In this document: piece by piece, positions 10,625-20,639 of the stretch
How the letters are laid out: every line of letters begins with the position of its first letter
Position numbering within the stretch: position 1 is the stretch's first letter
Assembly: GCA_022225965.2 (NCBI GenBank)
Contig: JAKJXP020000068.1
Span: 62,001-126,000 of the forward strand
Source of the DNA: Diatrype stigma
Taxonomy: Eukaryota > Ascomycota > Sordariomycetes > Xylariales > Diatrypaceae
Reading direction: 5' to 3'
DNA: 64,000 nt
Program-made: the position numbers and the translations under genes
The notes under the pieces: generated by a model
Databases searched by the model: none
Told to the model about the DNA's origin: nothing
What the model saw: only the letters and a program-made list of their open reading frames with translations

Positions 10625-11855
10625 TGACTAGGTGTGAAAAGGCTTTATAACAACGACTTTGTTACTCAGTTCCGGCATCGATCGACAATCGAATTCGGTA
10701 ACATATCTACTCAAATCAATAGTGTCTAACCGCCTGTTTGTTAGGAGGCGTGGGCGGTAGTAGGTTTTATTGGTGGCCCAGCAATATAATTTTCATTATA
10801 TCACGTTTTCAAGGCAGTATGGTCGTTGATGGTGACGGCAGATCGTCCCGACCTTGAGCGAGAATTCATCCTTAGACCGAACTATCAACACCGAGTATCA
10901 AAAAGTTACATGTGTCTGAATAGAATCCCCTCCAACTATTCGCGCAAAAATCGATGTAACCAATGGTGACATTGGGATAGTGGCTTCGATTGATTGGTCT
11001 AGTAGTTGGGTTGCATATGCAATCCGATCTTGGGTTACGGAACTCCGCCCGTGCTGCTATGTACGTCAAGCCTAAGGCTGCCGATCATATGTAAGCCTGG
11101 TAAATTCCTGGGGTCATCTTGGGGTCACATGTGCACTCTTGATATAACATCAATCAGCCAGCATTTTCCGAACGATGTATCTATAACCCAATTGTCGCCC
11201 CATGGAAAATGATTTTTTCAGTCTATTGTCCATAAAATCGATTCAGGCTCGCCCTGGAAATGTAGGTATGCTAGGATGATGACTTTAGATGACTTGATCT
11301 CACTTGGAGAAAGGGGCAAAGGGCCGCGAACCTTCGTCCTCCCTCCTGGAACCTGTCTGACACACCATAATGCTGATTAATGCGAGTATAGCTCGAAAAT
11401 GTCTCCCTACGCGAGGTGCTTTGCCTTACTTTGGACCAATCATGATGTGGTGTTCCTCTCTAGTCGCTTGACATCCATACACATTTGTCGGTCTTTTAGC
11501 AATGTAGGACTGCCATCGAGGATCATTGCCTAATGAGGCTTCCAAGTAGCTGCATGTAAGCAGAAGTAGGCTGCAGCCTGCAGAAGATAAGCAGAAGTAA
11601 CCAACGAACCATAGTCATAGGTAGTATACGATGTAACGATGTTGGCAAGCTCTTGGGTGAGCATAGTCCCTACCATACGATTCACCCATAGCATAGCATG
11701 CCCTAAACATCAGCTCACTCGCGTCTTTACTCACCGTTTTCTCCATCATCCTCTCCTTTCTACTTTCAATGTCCAAATCCCAGCTATTGAGCACGTTCTT
11801 ATCGTAATTCTCTAGGTGACATCCCGTGTAAGCACCGAAGCGTAGTACCCTCATC
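10625..11855. other. Intergenic, no gene recognised
   Basis: About 1.2 kb of spacer before the surface-protein gene. No convincing coding frame or structured RNA seen. An upstream exon of the next gene could hide at its right end. Confidence 0.4.
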
Positions 11856-12949
11856 ATGAGCGACGCAGACCTCTATATCTCGAATGGGGATTGCTATTAC
11901 GGAGAGGGTCAAATCTCAGATCGGCAGTTCATTCCCTGTGGAAATGCTGAAGTTGCGGGGACGCAGGCCTGCTGCTTCCAGGGCGATTTCTGCTTGTCCA
12001 CCAATGTGTGCTATGACAATGACAGTAAGCTCCCCTTTGCCTAGTGACTCAATATAATTATCAGCGTTGAGGCTGATAGGGAATAGCATCCGTCACGTAC
12101 ATCACTGGCTGTACGGATCCGACTTATACAGCGTCCAAATGTCCACACAAGGCAGGGTATCCCGACCAACAGTGGGTTGCGCTGGCAAGATGTGACGGGG
12201 ACGACATAGATCTATTCTCAGGGTGCGCCAAGCACAAAGATGAAATTGAGATCAAACACGAAGACTGCACATGCGACGCAGCATCGGCGCTGATTTCGAA
12301 CCCGGCCAGTGGACAGCCTACTCTGAACCAGATCGCACTGCTACCTACTACGGTTGGAGGAACAATCTCCTTCAACCCAACGGCGCTACCAACCGCCACA
12401 TCGTCGACGTCTGATTCAGGCTCCGGCGGTGGTCTTTCTAACGGCTCTAAGATAGGCATTGGTGTTGGTGTTGGTCTCGGCGTGCCAATCATAGCTGCGA
12501 TCATCTTCTCAATCTGGTTCATTCGCCGTAAGAAGACCAAGCAGCAACGCGAACTTCAGTCGGAGGTATCTCCCCAAGTTGCGCAGCGAGAGGTACTACC
12601 GACACAGCAGTCGCCGCCGCCTATGTATAGCCCCGACTTTCCAAACACACAGTCCGGGTGGCAGGGGTTCAAACCTGAGCTGCACAGCGACTCGGCTCAC
12701 AAGTATGAGCTTCCGTCTGATACGCAGGGTCGGGACAATAATATGAACTCGATTCAAAATACCCCTCATGATATTTACCCACCTTCGGAGCTGGCCAGTG
12801 ACCGTACTGAAAGTCTTCATTCAGTGCCTTTCATCTCACCCCAGAGCACGGGGAGCACAGACAGACCTCAACCTCAACATGGGGGCGGCGGGCACACGAG
12901 AACTGGGTCGAACATGGACCCAATCTCTGAGTACCATATCGACCACTAA
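11856..12949 (+). CDS. Cys-rich single-pass surface protein
   Basis: Two exons, 11856-12024 and 12087-12949, encode 343 residues; the 62-nt intron runs GTAAGC to AATAG. The ectodomain has a conserved fungal pattern: DLYISNGDCYY, FIPCGN, ACCFQGDFCL, then TGCTDPTY and KCPHKAGYPDQQW, with at least ten Cys. A Ser/Thr linker follows, then a Gly-Val-rich transmembrane helix (GIGVGVGLGVPIIAAIIFSI) and a basic stop (RRKK). The cytoplasmic tail of about 130 residues is rich in Gln, Pro and Ser. The layout resembles Wsc/Mid2-type wall sensors, but no named domain is certain. The expected signal peptide is absent from this start, so a short upstream exon was probably missed. Confidence 0.7.
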
Positions 12950-13645
12950 CACGATTATTTGATACCAGCCCAGGCTCATATTGGTCGGGATGAGAGGGTG
13001 GGGGAAGGGTTTCTTTCAAAAGCACACCTTCGATCTCAATGCAAGCACACAGTGACACACTCGCTACTCGCGTTATTAGCTGGATAGTTTCATATATCTT
13101 GTCGGCAGGGAGGGTGGTTGACGCACCTGATCGCATATTATATCAATCTGGAGTGTTGCCAGGTCCAGTTTCAGCTTACATGGCATTCTCCATCTGATCT
13201 AACATGATAAATGATTGTTCATGTTTTGATGCTCGTGATTTATAATGGGCTCTTTATAATATGGGGGTGCTTTGTGCCTAAACAAAGCTACTGGCAGACA
13301 AGGCGCATAGGATTCCAATAAAACCGCCCGCTGATCTGCAGATCCACAACCGACGACGCCTCATAATTGGGTGGATTTCTTGACCGCCCCCTCAACCGAA
13401 CGCCTCTCTCGGAGTCCCCTTAAAACAAAGACGGTATGCCAACCGAAACCCTGACCTGAACTATGCTGTAGAAAGTTCTTGTCCTATGCCTTCCCGTCCC
13501 TGCAATCGAGGGGGATAGAAGAAGAAGACGAAAAAAGAGAAAGGGGGAAAAGAAGAAAAGAGCCCCCCCCAAGAGCAAAGGACCCACGCACTTAATCTTC
13601 ACGACCCACTCAACTTTCAACTGCCAGCAAGCTACTTAGCCCACC
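12950..13645. other. Intergenic with purine-rich tract
   Basis: Promoter side of the vWA gene. A strongly purine-rich stretch spans about 13508-13570. No gene seen. Confidence 0.45.
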
Positions 13646-14491
13646 ATGATGCCCCGAAGCCCGCCGCCGCAGGAGGAGGAAGAGGAAGCGTGGCCGACGT
13701 TCACGCCGGCAGATGACGACGAGGCCGGGGCCGGGATCGACGTGAGCAACTACGACGAGACGCTGGGGTTCCTGCGCTGCTTCGACACCATGTTCATCGT
13801 CGACGATTCGGCGCACATGGCGCCGTACTGGAACGACGTGGGGCAGCTCCTCGGGACGCTCAGCGCGGTCTGCGCCAAGCACGACCCGGACGGCATCGAC
13901 ATCTACTTCCTGAACCACCGGCCCAAGAGCCTGATCCCGCACCTGTCGGTGCGCCGGTCGGGGTACCGCGGCATCGGCGGGCCCGAGGCCAAGAAGGACC
14001 GCAAGACGGCCGAGGCCATCTTCGGCAAGGTGAAGCCGGGCGGCCGGTGCCTGCTGGGCGCGCGCCTGGCCAAGATCCTCAACTGGTACTGCGACAAGCT
14101 CAAGGCGGACGACGAGAACGCGGCGCTCAACCTGATCGTCATCACGGCGGGCGTGTTCGAGGACGACGTCCGCGCCCCGCTCATCAACGTCGCCCGCATG
14201 CTCGACGACCTCAAGATGCCCGAGCACCAGGTCGGCATCCAGCTGTTCAACATCCGCCCCGACGCCGCCGTCCAGCAGCAGTTCGACTACCTGGACGACG
14301 AGCTGCACAAGGAGAACCGCACGCGCGACATCGTCGACACCACGACGTGGAGCGGCAAGCCCGGGTCGCTCTCCTCGGACGACTTGCTGAAGGTGATCCT
14401 CGGCGCCGTGGTCAAGAAGCTAGACCAGCGCAAGTCCGCGCTGTCGCTGGACAGGTTCAAGTCGGTTCGCGTGAAGCGCTCGGATGATTAG
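13646..14491 (+). CDS. von Willebrand factor A (vWA) domain protein
   Basis: Intronless, 281 residues. After an acidic N-terminus (residues 10-30) comes a vWA-like fold: a hydrophobic strand ending FIVDDSAHM at 50-58, then ILNWYCDKL and NLIVITAGVFED, and KMPEHQVGIQLFNI near 200. The metal-ion-dependent adhesion site normally reads D-x-S-x-S; here it is D53-x-S55-x-H57, so the third position is changed and metal binding may be altered. Similar intronless vWA proteins are common in Pezizomycotina, and their roles are mostly unknown. There is no signal peptide, so a cytosolic or nuclear location is likely. Third-position G+C is very high, supporting expression and coding. Confidence 0.85.
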   Translation: MMPRSPPPQEEEEEAWPTFTPADDDEAGAGIDVSNYDETLGFLRCFDTMFIVDDSAHMAPYWNDVGQLLGTLSAVCAKHDPDGIDIYFLNHRPKSLIPHLSVRRSGYRGIGGPEAKKDRKTAEAIFGKVKPGGRCLLGARLAKILNWYCDKLKADDENAALNLIVITAGVFEDDVRAPLINVARMLDDLKMPEHQVGIQLFNIRPDAAVQQQFDYLDDELHKENRTRDIVDTTTWSGKPGSLSSDDLLKVILGAVVKKLDQRKSALSLDRFKSVRVKRSDD

Positions 14492-15043
14492 TTAACTTAG
14501 GGGGCATGCAATTTTCTAGTGGGCAGTGAGGATAACAAACCACTCTCATCTATAAACTCTTTAACTTAGGTAGAATAGTAAGGCGAAAGCCAGCTTTGGT
14601 CCACTTGCACTTCACATTCACATTCTCGTCCATGTTGGAGTCCCCCAGAATCTTGCAATCAAGGCCATAAGGGCTGAGGAAGGCCTACCAAGTATCTCAC
14701 CCCCAGTCTCGAGAACCACCGGATTGTATTGATTAGGGGTCATCTGCACTAATCCTTGTTCTGAACATGTACGAGACTTGAAGACATTGGCACATCATAG
14801 TTCTACCCCAGCTTGCAAATCGGCGTTAAACCCTCCATACTATACTTTACGATAGTCGAAGTAACATTCGACCTAGCTAGATCACTCGCGTTTCCCACCA
14901 CCGATATTGAGCAATACCCAATTCCGTGATAAGATGACGGCTCGGCCCGTCCAACTGTGGATATCCTGTATATGCAGCTTTAAGCAAAAGTTTCTTCCGC
15001 GAGCTCCACCACAGACGCAAATGGCTCAAGAGCTAAACACGAA
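14492..15043. other. Intergenic, no gene recognised
   Basis: Spacer between the vWA gene and the tRNA gene. Nothing recognised. Confidence 0.45.
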
Positions 15044-15135
15044 GCCCGCTGGGCCAGACGGTACGGCGTCGCACTAGTATAGTTACCGGCTATCTGGGTA
15101 TGCGGAAATAACTGGTTCGACTCCAGTAGTGGGCA
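15044..15135 (+). tRNA. tRNA-Thr (anticodon AGT) with 20-nt intron
   Basis: The acceptor arm GCCCGCT pairs with AGTGGGC, 7 bp with one G-U. The D stem is GCC/GGC. The anticodon stem is TCGCA/TGCGG. The T arm is ACTGG-TTCGACT-CCAGT with a perfect B box (GGTTCGACTCC). The 5' part of the anticodon loop reads C-T-A-G-T-A, placing AGT at 15076-15078. An extra 20 nt at 15080-15099, after position 37, is the canonical place for a nuclear tRNA intron. The discriminator is A. Position 8 is G rather than the usual U. A 16-nt T run 15 nt downstream fits Pol III termination. Confidence 0.85.
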
Positions 15136-15149
15136 TTACACGCGTCAAG

Positions 15150-15165
15150 TTTTTTTTTTTTTTTT
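15150..15165 (+). terminator. Pol III terminator of tRNA-Thr
   Basis: Uninterrupted run of 16 T on the coding strand just after the tRNA. Confidence 0.8.
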
Positions 15166-15769
15166 GTTTTCTTTGTTAATGTCTATGTCTTGCTTCCGTG
15201 GTTTTCGGGCGTAGCTACCTATGGTTCCCGTCCCAAGGAATCCTTCGTTAATAAGCAGGGTGGTTATTTATAGTTCCATTGAGTATTACCATCTGAAGCC
15301 GAGACTGGCTAGTTACTTCCAGTTTGAACTTTGGCTGTGTAGAATAGATGGGCGAATCTGGTTTTGAGGTGAGTGGGCAGTCCAATATATCTCACCAAGG
15401 AACACTTCCGGCATCAACAGTTCCAAATCGTACTATCGCTAGAAGGTCAACAACATGACCTTCCGGGACTAGGGTATATATAACAAATAATTCCTTGGTC
15501 AATTGATGGCTGGAGGCAATGCTTGCCGCTGTAACATCTCTCGAAAGTGCCTTGAGTAACTCCCATGATACATCGCCCATACCATATCTAACGCCATCCC
15601 AAAAATCCAAGGCTGTACAGCATGCCGTCCAACGACATAGTCACATACAAAACATCAAGCTCTCCCGCCATTTATCTTCGAGGCAGCTCCCAAACAGGCG
15701 GCACTACATCCAAGCACTTGCGACAGCGTTTCCAGCAAACAAATAACCCTTTTCTTTTCTTTTCTTTTC
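15166..15769. other. Intergenic with TTTTC microsatellite
   Basis: No gene recognised. A (TTTTC)n repeat at about 15748-15770 abuts the stop codon of the RING gene. Confidence 0.5.
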
Positions 15770-17189
15770 TTAGAAACGCACGGCTGGGATGGCGGCTTCG
15801 TAGTGTTCCGCCCACCGATTAAGCAACTTCACGACCTTGCGCCCGCAGGCCTTGAGACGAGGGACGTCACGCGGGGGCTTCTTGTCGGGCAGGCCCAGAC
15901 AGCGGCAGCGATAGCGCCACAGCCAGGGCAGGTAGGTCGCGGTGTGCGAGTTGACGTCGATCGTCGAGTACAGCCTCTTGCCGGCATCGAGCACCTCCTC
16001 CAGGGTCAGGAAGTACTCGAGGTGGCGCTGGGCCTTGTCGAAGGCCTTCTTCCAGGCCAGCCGCGCCGCCCACATCCGCGTCGTGGACGGGCAGGGGGCG
16101 TAGTAGGATGTGGCGCGGTGCTCGTTCTCACTGTCGCCGTCTTCGTCGTCGCCATCCTCATCCTCATCCTCGTTATCCTCGCCCTCGCAGCGCTGCATGG
16201 CGCCGAGCGCGTCGGCGAGGGCCTGGAACGACGCCCAAAACGCCTCGAGCTTGCGCTCCGCCAGACGCGAGCCGGCCAGCCGGCGCAGGTAGCCCAGCAT
16301 CAGCGACAGGTGCTCGCCCCAGTGCGCGCTGCTGATCATGGCGGACGGGCAGCGGCCCTCCGTCGGGATGCCGGCCGGCGACGGCATCTCGAGGCCGTCG
16401 AGGGCCCACGCGATGATCCAGCCGAGCGGGCGCTCGCCCATCATGTGCGCGGCCCGGATGCTGTGGCCCGCCTTCCTCGGTGCTCTCCGCTCCTCGGCGG
16501 GGCGGGGAGGAGGAGGCGATACCGCGCGCCTGTGCCGCTTCGGCGAAACGAGGCAGTTGTACCGCAGCTCGTCCGGGTGCCAGAGCTCGTCGGACCGGAT
16601 CGCGTCGATGTCGACGGGGTGGCCGCACTTGTAGAGCACTATATGTTCCACGTCTGAAGTTAGCTACACAACTACTGAGATACCATGACGAATCACCCTT
16701 CTCGAGACCTGTTGTAGGAGTGAGGGCGCTTCGTCAAAAAGGGAAAACAAAGGAAATGAAAGGAAATGAAATCACAAAAAGGCACGCGCAAAACATTCTA
16801 GACCACGAAATAAGGTAACGCGGGAAAAGTCTCAACTCACTAGATCGGCGGCACGTGGGGCAGGAGGGCGAACGTCTGGGCGGCTTCGCCTGGGCCTTGA
16901 ACCACTTCTGGATGCAGTCGCGGTGGAAGCGGTGGCCGCAGGGCAGAGGCGTCATACGGCAGAGTTCACCATCGATCAAACAGATGGGGCAGGAGACGGG
17001 GTCCTTGCCGTTGGGGTGGATGGAGTGGTACTGCTGCGCGAGGATGGCCTGAGGCGCGAGCATTCGCGCGAACGCCATCGAGTACTTGAAGGTCCGGGGC
17101 TCGCTGAACTGCAGCAGCGGGACGACGACGGTCTTGCCCTCGACCGGCACCGTTATCTCTTCGTAGGGTGGATTGACAAACATGGCCAT
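15770..17189 (-). CDS. RING-H2 finger protein, putative E3 ubiquitin ligase
   Basis: Two exons, 17189-16841 and 16653-15770, give 410 residues; the 187-nt intron is GTGAGT to TTCAG. The RING-H2 lies at residues 67-113 with Cys67, Cys70, Cys84, His86, His89, Cys92, Cys110 and Cys113. This cross-brace usually recruits an E2 for ubiquitin transfer. Right after it sits a second short motif (YKCGHPVDID), then a Pro-rich linker, a helical region, a strongly acidic tract around the middle of exon 2, and a C-terminal helical part. There are no membrane segments. The substrate is unknown. Without the splice the second exon has no ATG, which supports the join. The N-terminal 60 residues match no domain I know. 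Confidence 0.78.
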
Positions 17190-17991
17190 ATCGGAGTATG
17201 GAATGAAAGATTACGGTGGTAAATCCGCCTAGGTCTAGATTGGTGCACCTGCGATGATATATGGCTGCGCATAGTAAGTATCCTTTAGATGGAGAAAGTG
17301 AGTTTGGAGGATAAGGTAGTGAAATCCGGGGAAGATGGAGGGAGGGGTGGACTGGGGTGGGTGAATTGCTTGAGTATTTATAGGCAATAGGTTTCAGAGA
17401 GACTATTCCAAGGATCGACCCGAAGAGCCCGAAAGCGAATTTGAGTTAAGCTTCATCAACTCATTAAATTCGCTCCGTGGTTTTACCAAGGCGTAAGATA
17501 TATACGAAAGTTTAAACCTGGATCAGGTGTCACTGGTAAGTGTAGAACTTAATACTAAATAACGCTCGGGCTGGCGGCCAAGTTAACCAGTCGACTTCCT
17601 AAAATTTACAGTAGTGAAACTAGAAGCCTATATAGAGCTACAGACTAAGGGTGCTGGGCTGTGAAAGAAATAGAAATGAGTCCAGTCAAGATAGTGCTTA
17701 GGGGCACGCCTTACAGATAGGGGAAGTAAAGCCTTAGATGATTTCCTGCTGAGGGTGTTGGGCAACAAGCACCACCTTGAGCTATGACATGAGAAATGTG
17801 TTTCATAAAGAAAGCATGATTCGAGATTCCTCTAGTATATGAATTATGACATTATTCATTCAGTCGATCCAGATGAATGTCGATTCTAGAGAGTTCCATC
17901 CTTCGTGGTCAGGCATCAGATCAGACCTTGGCACATAGCCGCCTTCAACACCAACCAGCCGATATAAGTCACAACAACGGCAAAGTCTAAC
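17190..17991. other. Intergenic, promoter of RING gene
   Basis: No coding signal recognised. Its right end carries the upstream element of the 5S gene. Confidence 0.45.
17961..17968 (+). promoter_or_regulatory. Upstream TATA-like element of 5S rRNA
   Basis: GATATAAG about 30 nt before the 5S start. Filamentous ascomycete 5S genes are known to carry a TATA-like box at this distance. Confidence 0.5.
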
Positions 17992-18110
17992 ACATACGAC
18001 CATAGGATCTGGAGAACTCGGGATCCCGTCCGCTCTCCCCTAGATAAACCAGATACCGCCAGATCAGTAGTTGGGTCGGTGACGACCAGCGAATCCCTGG
18101 TGTTGTATGT
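17992..18110 (+). rRNA. 5S ribosomal RNA
   Basis: About 119 nt. The 5' end ACATACGAC pairs with the 3' end GTTGTATGT. Conserved blocks are present: GACCATAGG, GATCCCGTCCGCTCT, and the internal control segment AGTTGGGTCGGTGACGACC followed by AGCGAATCCC. Compared with the Neurospora sequence I remember, helix IV carries paired changes (GGTCGG with CGACC) and helix II pairs ATCTGG with CCAGAT. Paired changes of this kind argue for a functional molecule. The gene stands alone, as dispersed 5S genes do in many ascomycetes. Confidence 0.92.
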
Positions 18111-18120
18111 TTTTCTTTTT
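18110..18120 (+). terminator. Pol III terminator of 5S rRNA
   Basis: T-rich run TTTTTCTTTTT directly after the 5S 3' end. Confidence 0.7.
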
Positions 18121-18875
18121 GCCTTTCTTGCCCCTATTTACCGTTTTAAATGGTTCTCGCAAAGGGTCCCAGAGTCGTAAACCACGTAAACAAGAAGCTA
18201 TACCGACAGCTCCTTGGTGATACTCGACTTGGATAAAAGAACCAGAGATTATAACAGCTCCGTGTGATTTACTCATATTTACAAGGGACATATACTTAGT
18301 TACCATGAGCAAGCTGTATTACATCTTCTCCTATTAGATTTTGCTACACAGTAAGTAAAGCACATGGTTCGACTAGATGCTTTCATGTAGAGCCACAGTG
18401 AATGAAACGTAGAGTCTAATAGATGGATCTGCGTACATCATGCTGTTACGTATCCACTACCCATAGTTCGTTTCCTAACACATAGTTGTAACAACCATTC
18501 CATGCACTAGCTTCCCAGAAGCTGACTACAGTTCAGATCGAGCAAACGTTGCCAGGGGTTTATCACATCCGAGTGATAGGAAGCTGCTAGGTAGGAGGCA
18601 ATACGGAACTAGAATAACTCTCGGGCCATTTGGAAGCTATGGGGGGAGGAACGGCTCTTTATAGATGTAAAACTACCCACTAGTGCATATGAGATCCTAT
18701 GGATCCACATATCCCCTTAACTTTGTACCCTAACAAATGCAAAGAATCCCGACTCGGAATGAGCTCCTCGGAATCTAGAATAGGATTCCCCTGACTTACG
18801 CCGAAAGCAACACAGCAGCCCAACTAGATAAGCAGCCATTCATCCACCCAGCCACCCATTCATCTAGACACCAAC
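18121..18875. other. Intergenic, no gene recognised
   Basis: Spacer downstream of 5S and of the viroplasmin-domain gene. Nothing recognised. Confidence 0.45.
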
Positions 18876-20318
18876 TCACAAACAAAAAACCACGCCTTGA
18901 TTTCCCCCACCCCCTCCCCCTCCCCTCCTCCTCTTCCTCCCCCTTTTCTTCCTCCCACCCCCACCCCCAGTAACCTTCCGCAACAGCACGGTCAGAAACC
19001 CGCCCTCGATACGCTTCGCCTCCTCGCGGTCCATGCACCGGCTCCCGTCGCCGCCGAGCGTGTAGTTGCAGAAGGCGTCGAAGTCGTCCCAGACGTGCAC
19101 GTGGGGGCGCCCCGCCCGCGCCGCGTCGATGTAGTCCACGATATTGACCAGCACGCCCCGCAGCGCCGCCTCGCACTCGCCCAGGGTGTCGTAGGTCGGC
19201 AGGCGCGCCGCGCGGCACAGGTTTTGGTAGAGCTGTAGCCGGTGGGCCTTTTCTTTCGCCTCTTTGTCTTCCTCCGTTTCTTCCTCCTCCTCCTCCTTCT
19301 TGACGGCGTCTGGCTCGGCTGCTGCTGCTGCTGCTGCTCCGAAAGCAAATAGGGATACGACGGGTGGCGGCGAGGGATCATCGTTGCTGTCGTTATCTTG
19401 CTGCTGCTGATGGTGGCTGCCATCACCAGCTTGAGGTTGGGCCTGGGGTTGTGGTTGCGATTGAGATGGTGGGGGTTGGGATTGCGAGTAGTGGAACTTG
19501 ATCTCGTGCGCGATCGCCCGCGTCCGCTGCCGCCGGTACTCGGCCGTGCGCGGCGCCACGCCCTGCGACGACATGCACCGGGCGAACTCGTCGTCGAAGG
19601 GCGCCGAGACGTCGGGCTTGAAGTCTCGGAACTGGTCGAAGTAGGAGGAAGGTGGCGGTGTTGGTTCTGGTTGTGCTGCTGATAATGACCGAGGTGGTGG
19701 TGGTGGTGGTGGTGGTGGTGCTAATGATAGTGGTTGCGCGGAGGACGGAGGTTGGTCTTGTTGCTGTTGTGCCGATGGCGCTAATGGTGATGATGATGAT
19801 GACGGTGGTGGCAGATGAGTGTGGTTATCGCCATCATCTATACGCTGCTGCTGCGTCGATTCCTGGTAGACGCTGAGCATGAAGGGTCGCGGCGTGGCAT
19901 CATGCCTCTCGACCTTGATAGCTACATCGTCATCACTCCAGTCGTGTGCCGAATCGTCACTGTCTTCACCCTCATCTCCATCTTCCTCGTGATCCTCTCG
20001 CTTTCGCTTCTTTGAGCCAGTCACTCCATCCTCACCCTCGCCATCAATCCCGAGAGACGAGGCACCCCCATTATCGCGGCTGCCACTGCCACTGCCGCCG
20101 CCACCGATGCCGGTGCTGATGCCGGTGCTGGTGCTAGTTCTGGCGCCGCCGCCAGCGGCAATCCAATCCGCGGCGGCTTGGGGCGTGGGGAACGATTTGA
20201 ACACGGCCCCCGGGTACCTGGAGGTCTGCGCTTCGCAGTCGGCCCACGTGAGGTACACGCCGGGGGTCCGGCCGACGCGGACGGCGTAGTATTTCGGGGC
20301 GCCGCTCCTCTTAGTCAT
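18876..20318 (-). CDS. Viroplasmin/RNase H1 N-terminal domain protein
   Basis: Intronless frame of 480 residues from the ATG at 20318. Residues about 8-52 (KYYAVRVGRTPGVYLTWADC, then FKSFPTPQAAADWIA) match the small viroplasmin-type domain found at the N-terminus of eukaryotic RNase H1, which binds RNA-DNA hybrids or double-stranded RNA. No RNase H catalytic domain follows. Instead there is a Gly/Ser linker, a basic KKRKR motif likely to be a nuclear signal, acidic stretches, and long Pro, Gln and Glu runs. A second folded segment lies near residues 235-275 and a third near 355-435 (LQLYQNLCRAARLPTYDTLG onward). The C-terminus is a run of Gly and Arg/Lys. It may be a nucleic-acid binding protein; its role is unknown. 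The homopolymer runs make assembly errors possible. Confidence 0.75.
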   Translation of the reverse strand: MTKRSGAPKYYAVRVGRTPGVYLTWADCEAQTSRYPGAVFKSFPTPQAAADWIAAGGGARTSTSTGISTGIGGGGSGSGSRDNGGASSLGIDGEGEDGVTGSKKRKREDHEEDGDEGEDSDDSAHDWSDDDVAIKVERHDATPRPFMLSVYQESTQQQRIDDGDNHTHLPPPSSSSSPLAPSAQQQQDQPPSSAQPLSLAPPPPPPPPPRSLSAAQPEPTPPPSSYFDQFRDFKPDVSAPFDDEFARCMSSQGVAPRTAEYRRQRTRAIAHEIKFHYSQSQPPPSQSQPQPQAQPQAGDGSHHQQQQDNDSNDDPSPPPVVSLFAFGAAAAAAAEPDAVKKEEEEEETEEDKEAKEKAHRLQLYQNLCRAARLPTYDTLGECEAALRGVLVNIVDYIDAARAGRPHVHVWDDFDAFCNYTLGGDGSRCMDREEAKRIEGGFLTVLLRKVTGGGGGRKKRGRKRRRGGGGGGGNQGVVFCL

Positions 20319-20639
20319 TTCCCACCGCCCTTTCTTCCTTTCCCGGATCTAACCTTTTGTAGCTAGGGAGTGCGAGCGGGCAGGTAGGTACCGGTAGTCT
20401 ATATATGCAAGTGCATGCTGAGTTGATTTATTAATAGTAGACCCTTGTGAAATCAAGACCGTGGATCTCGTTACAGAGTTCTGCTGTGCGTTTCGGGAGT
20501 TAAATTGAAAAGGAGGGCGACCGCGGTGGACGCGTCGTTCTCGCGTTTTGATCCACCCACCGGGGTCAGCTGAATATAAGTAGCATCATCGTCTAATAAA
20601 CGGCCCTTGCAGTGTCATGCCATGGGTTCATGGCAGCTT
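20319..20639. other. Intergenic, promoter side
   Basis: Short spacer before the AT-rich block. No gene seen. Confidence 0.45.

Noticed and set aside
15803..16657. 284-codon plus-strand frame opposite the RING gene
   Set aside because: Antisense shadow of a high-GC3 coding exon; the minus strand has the RING motif and splice sites.
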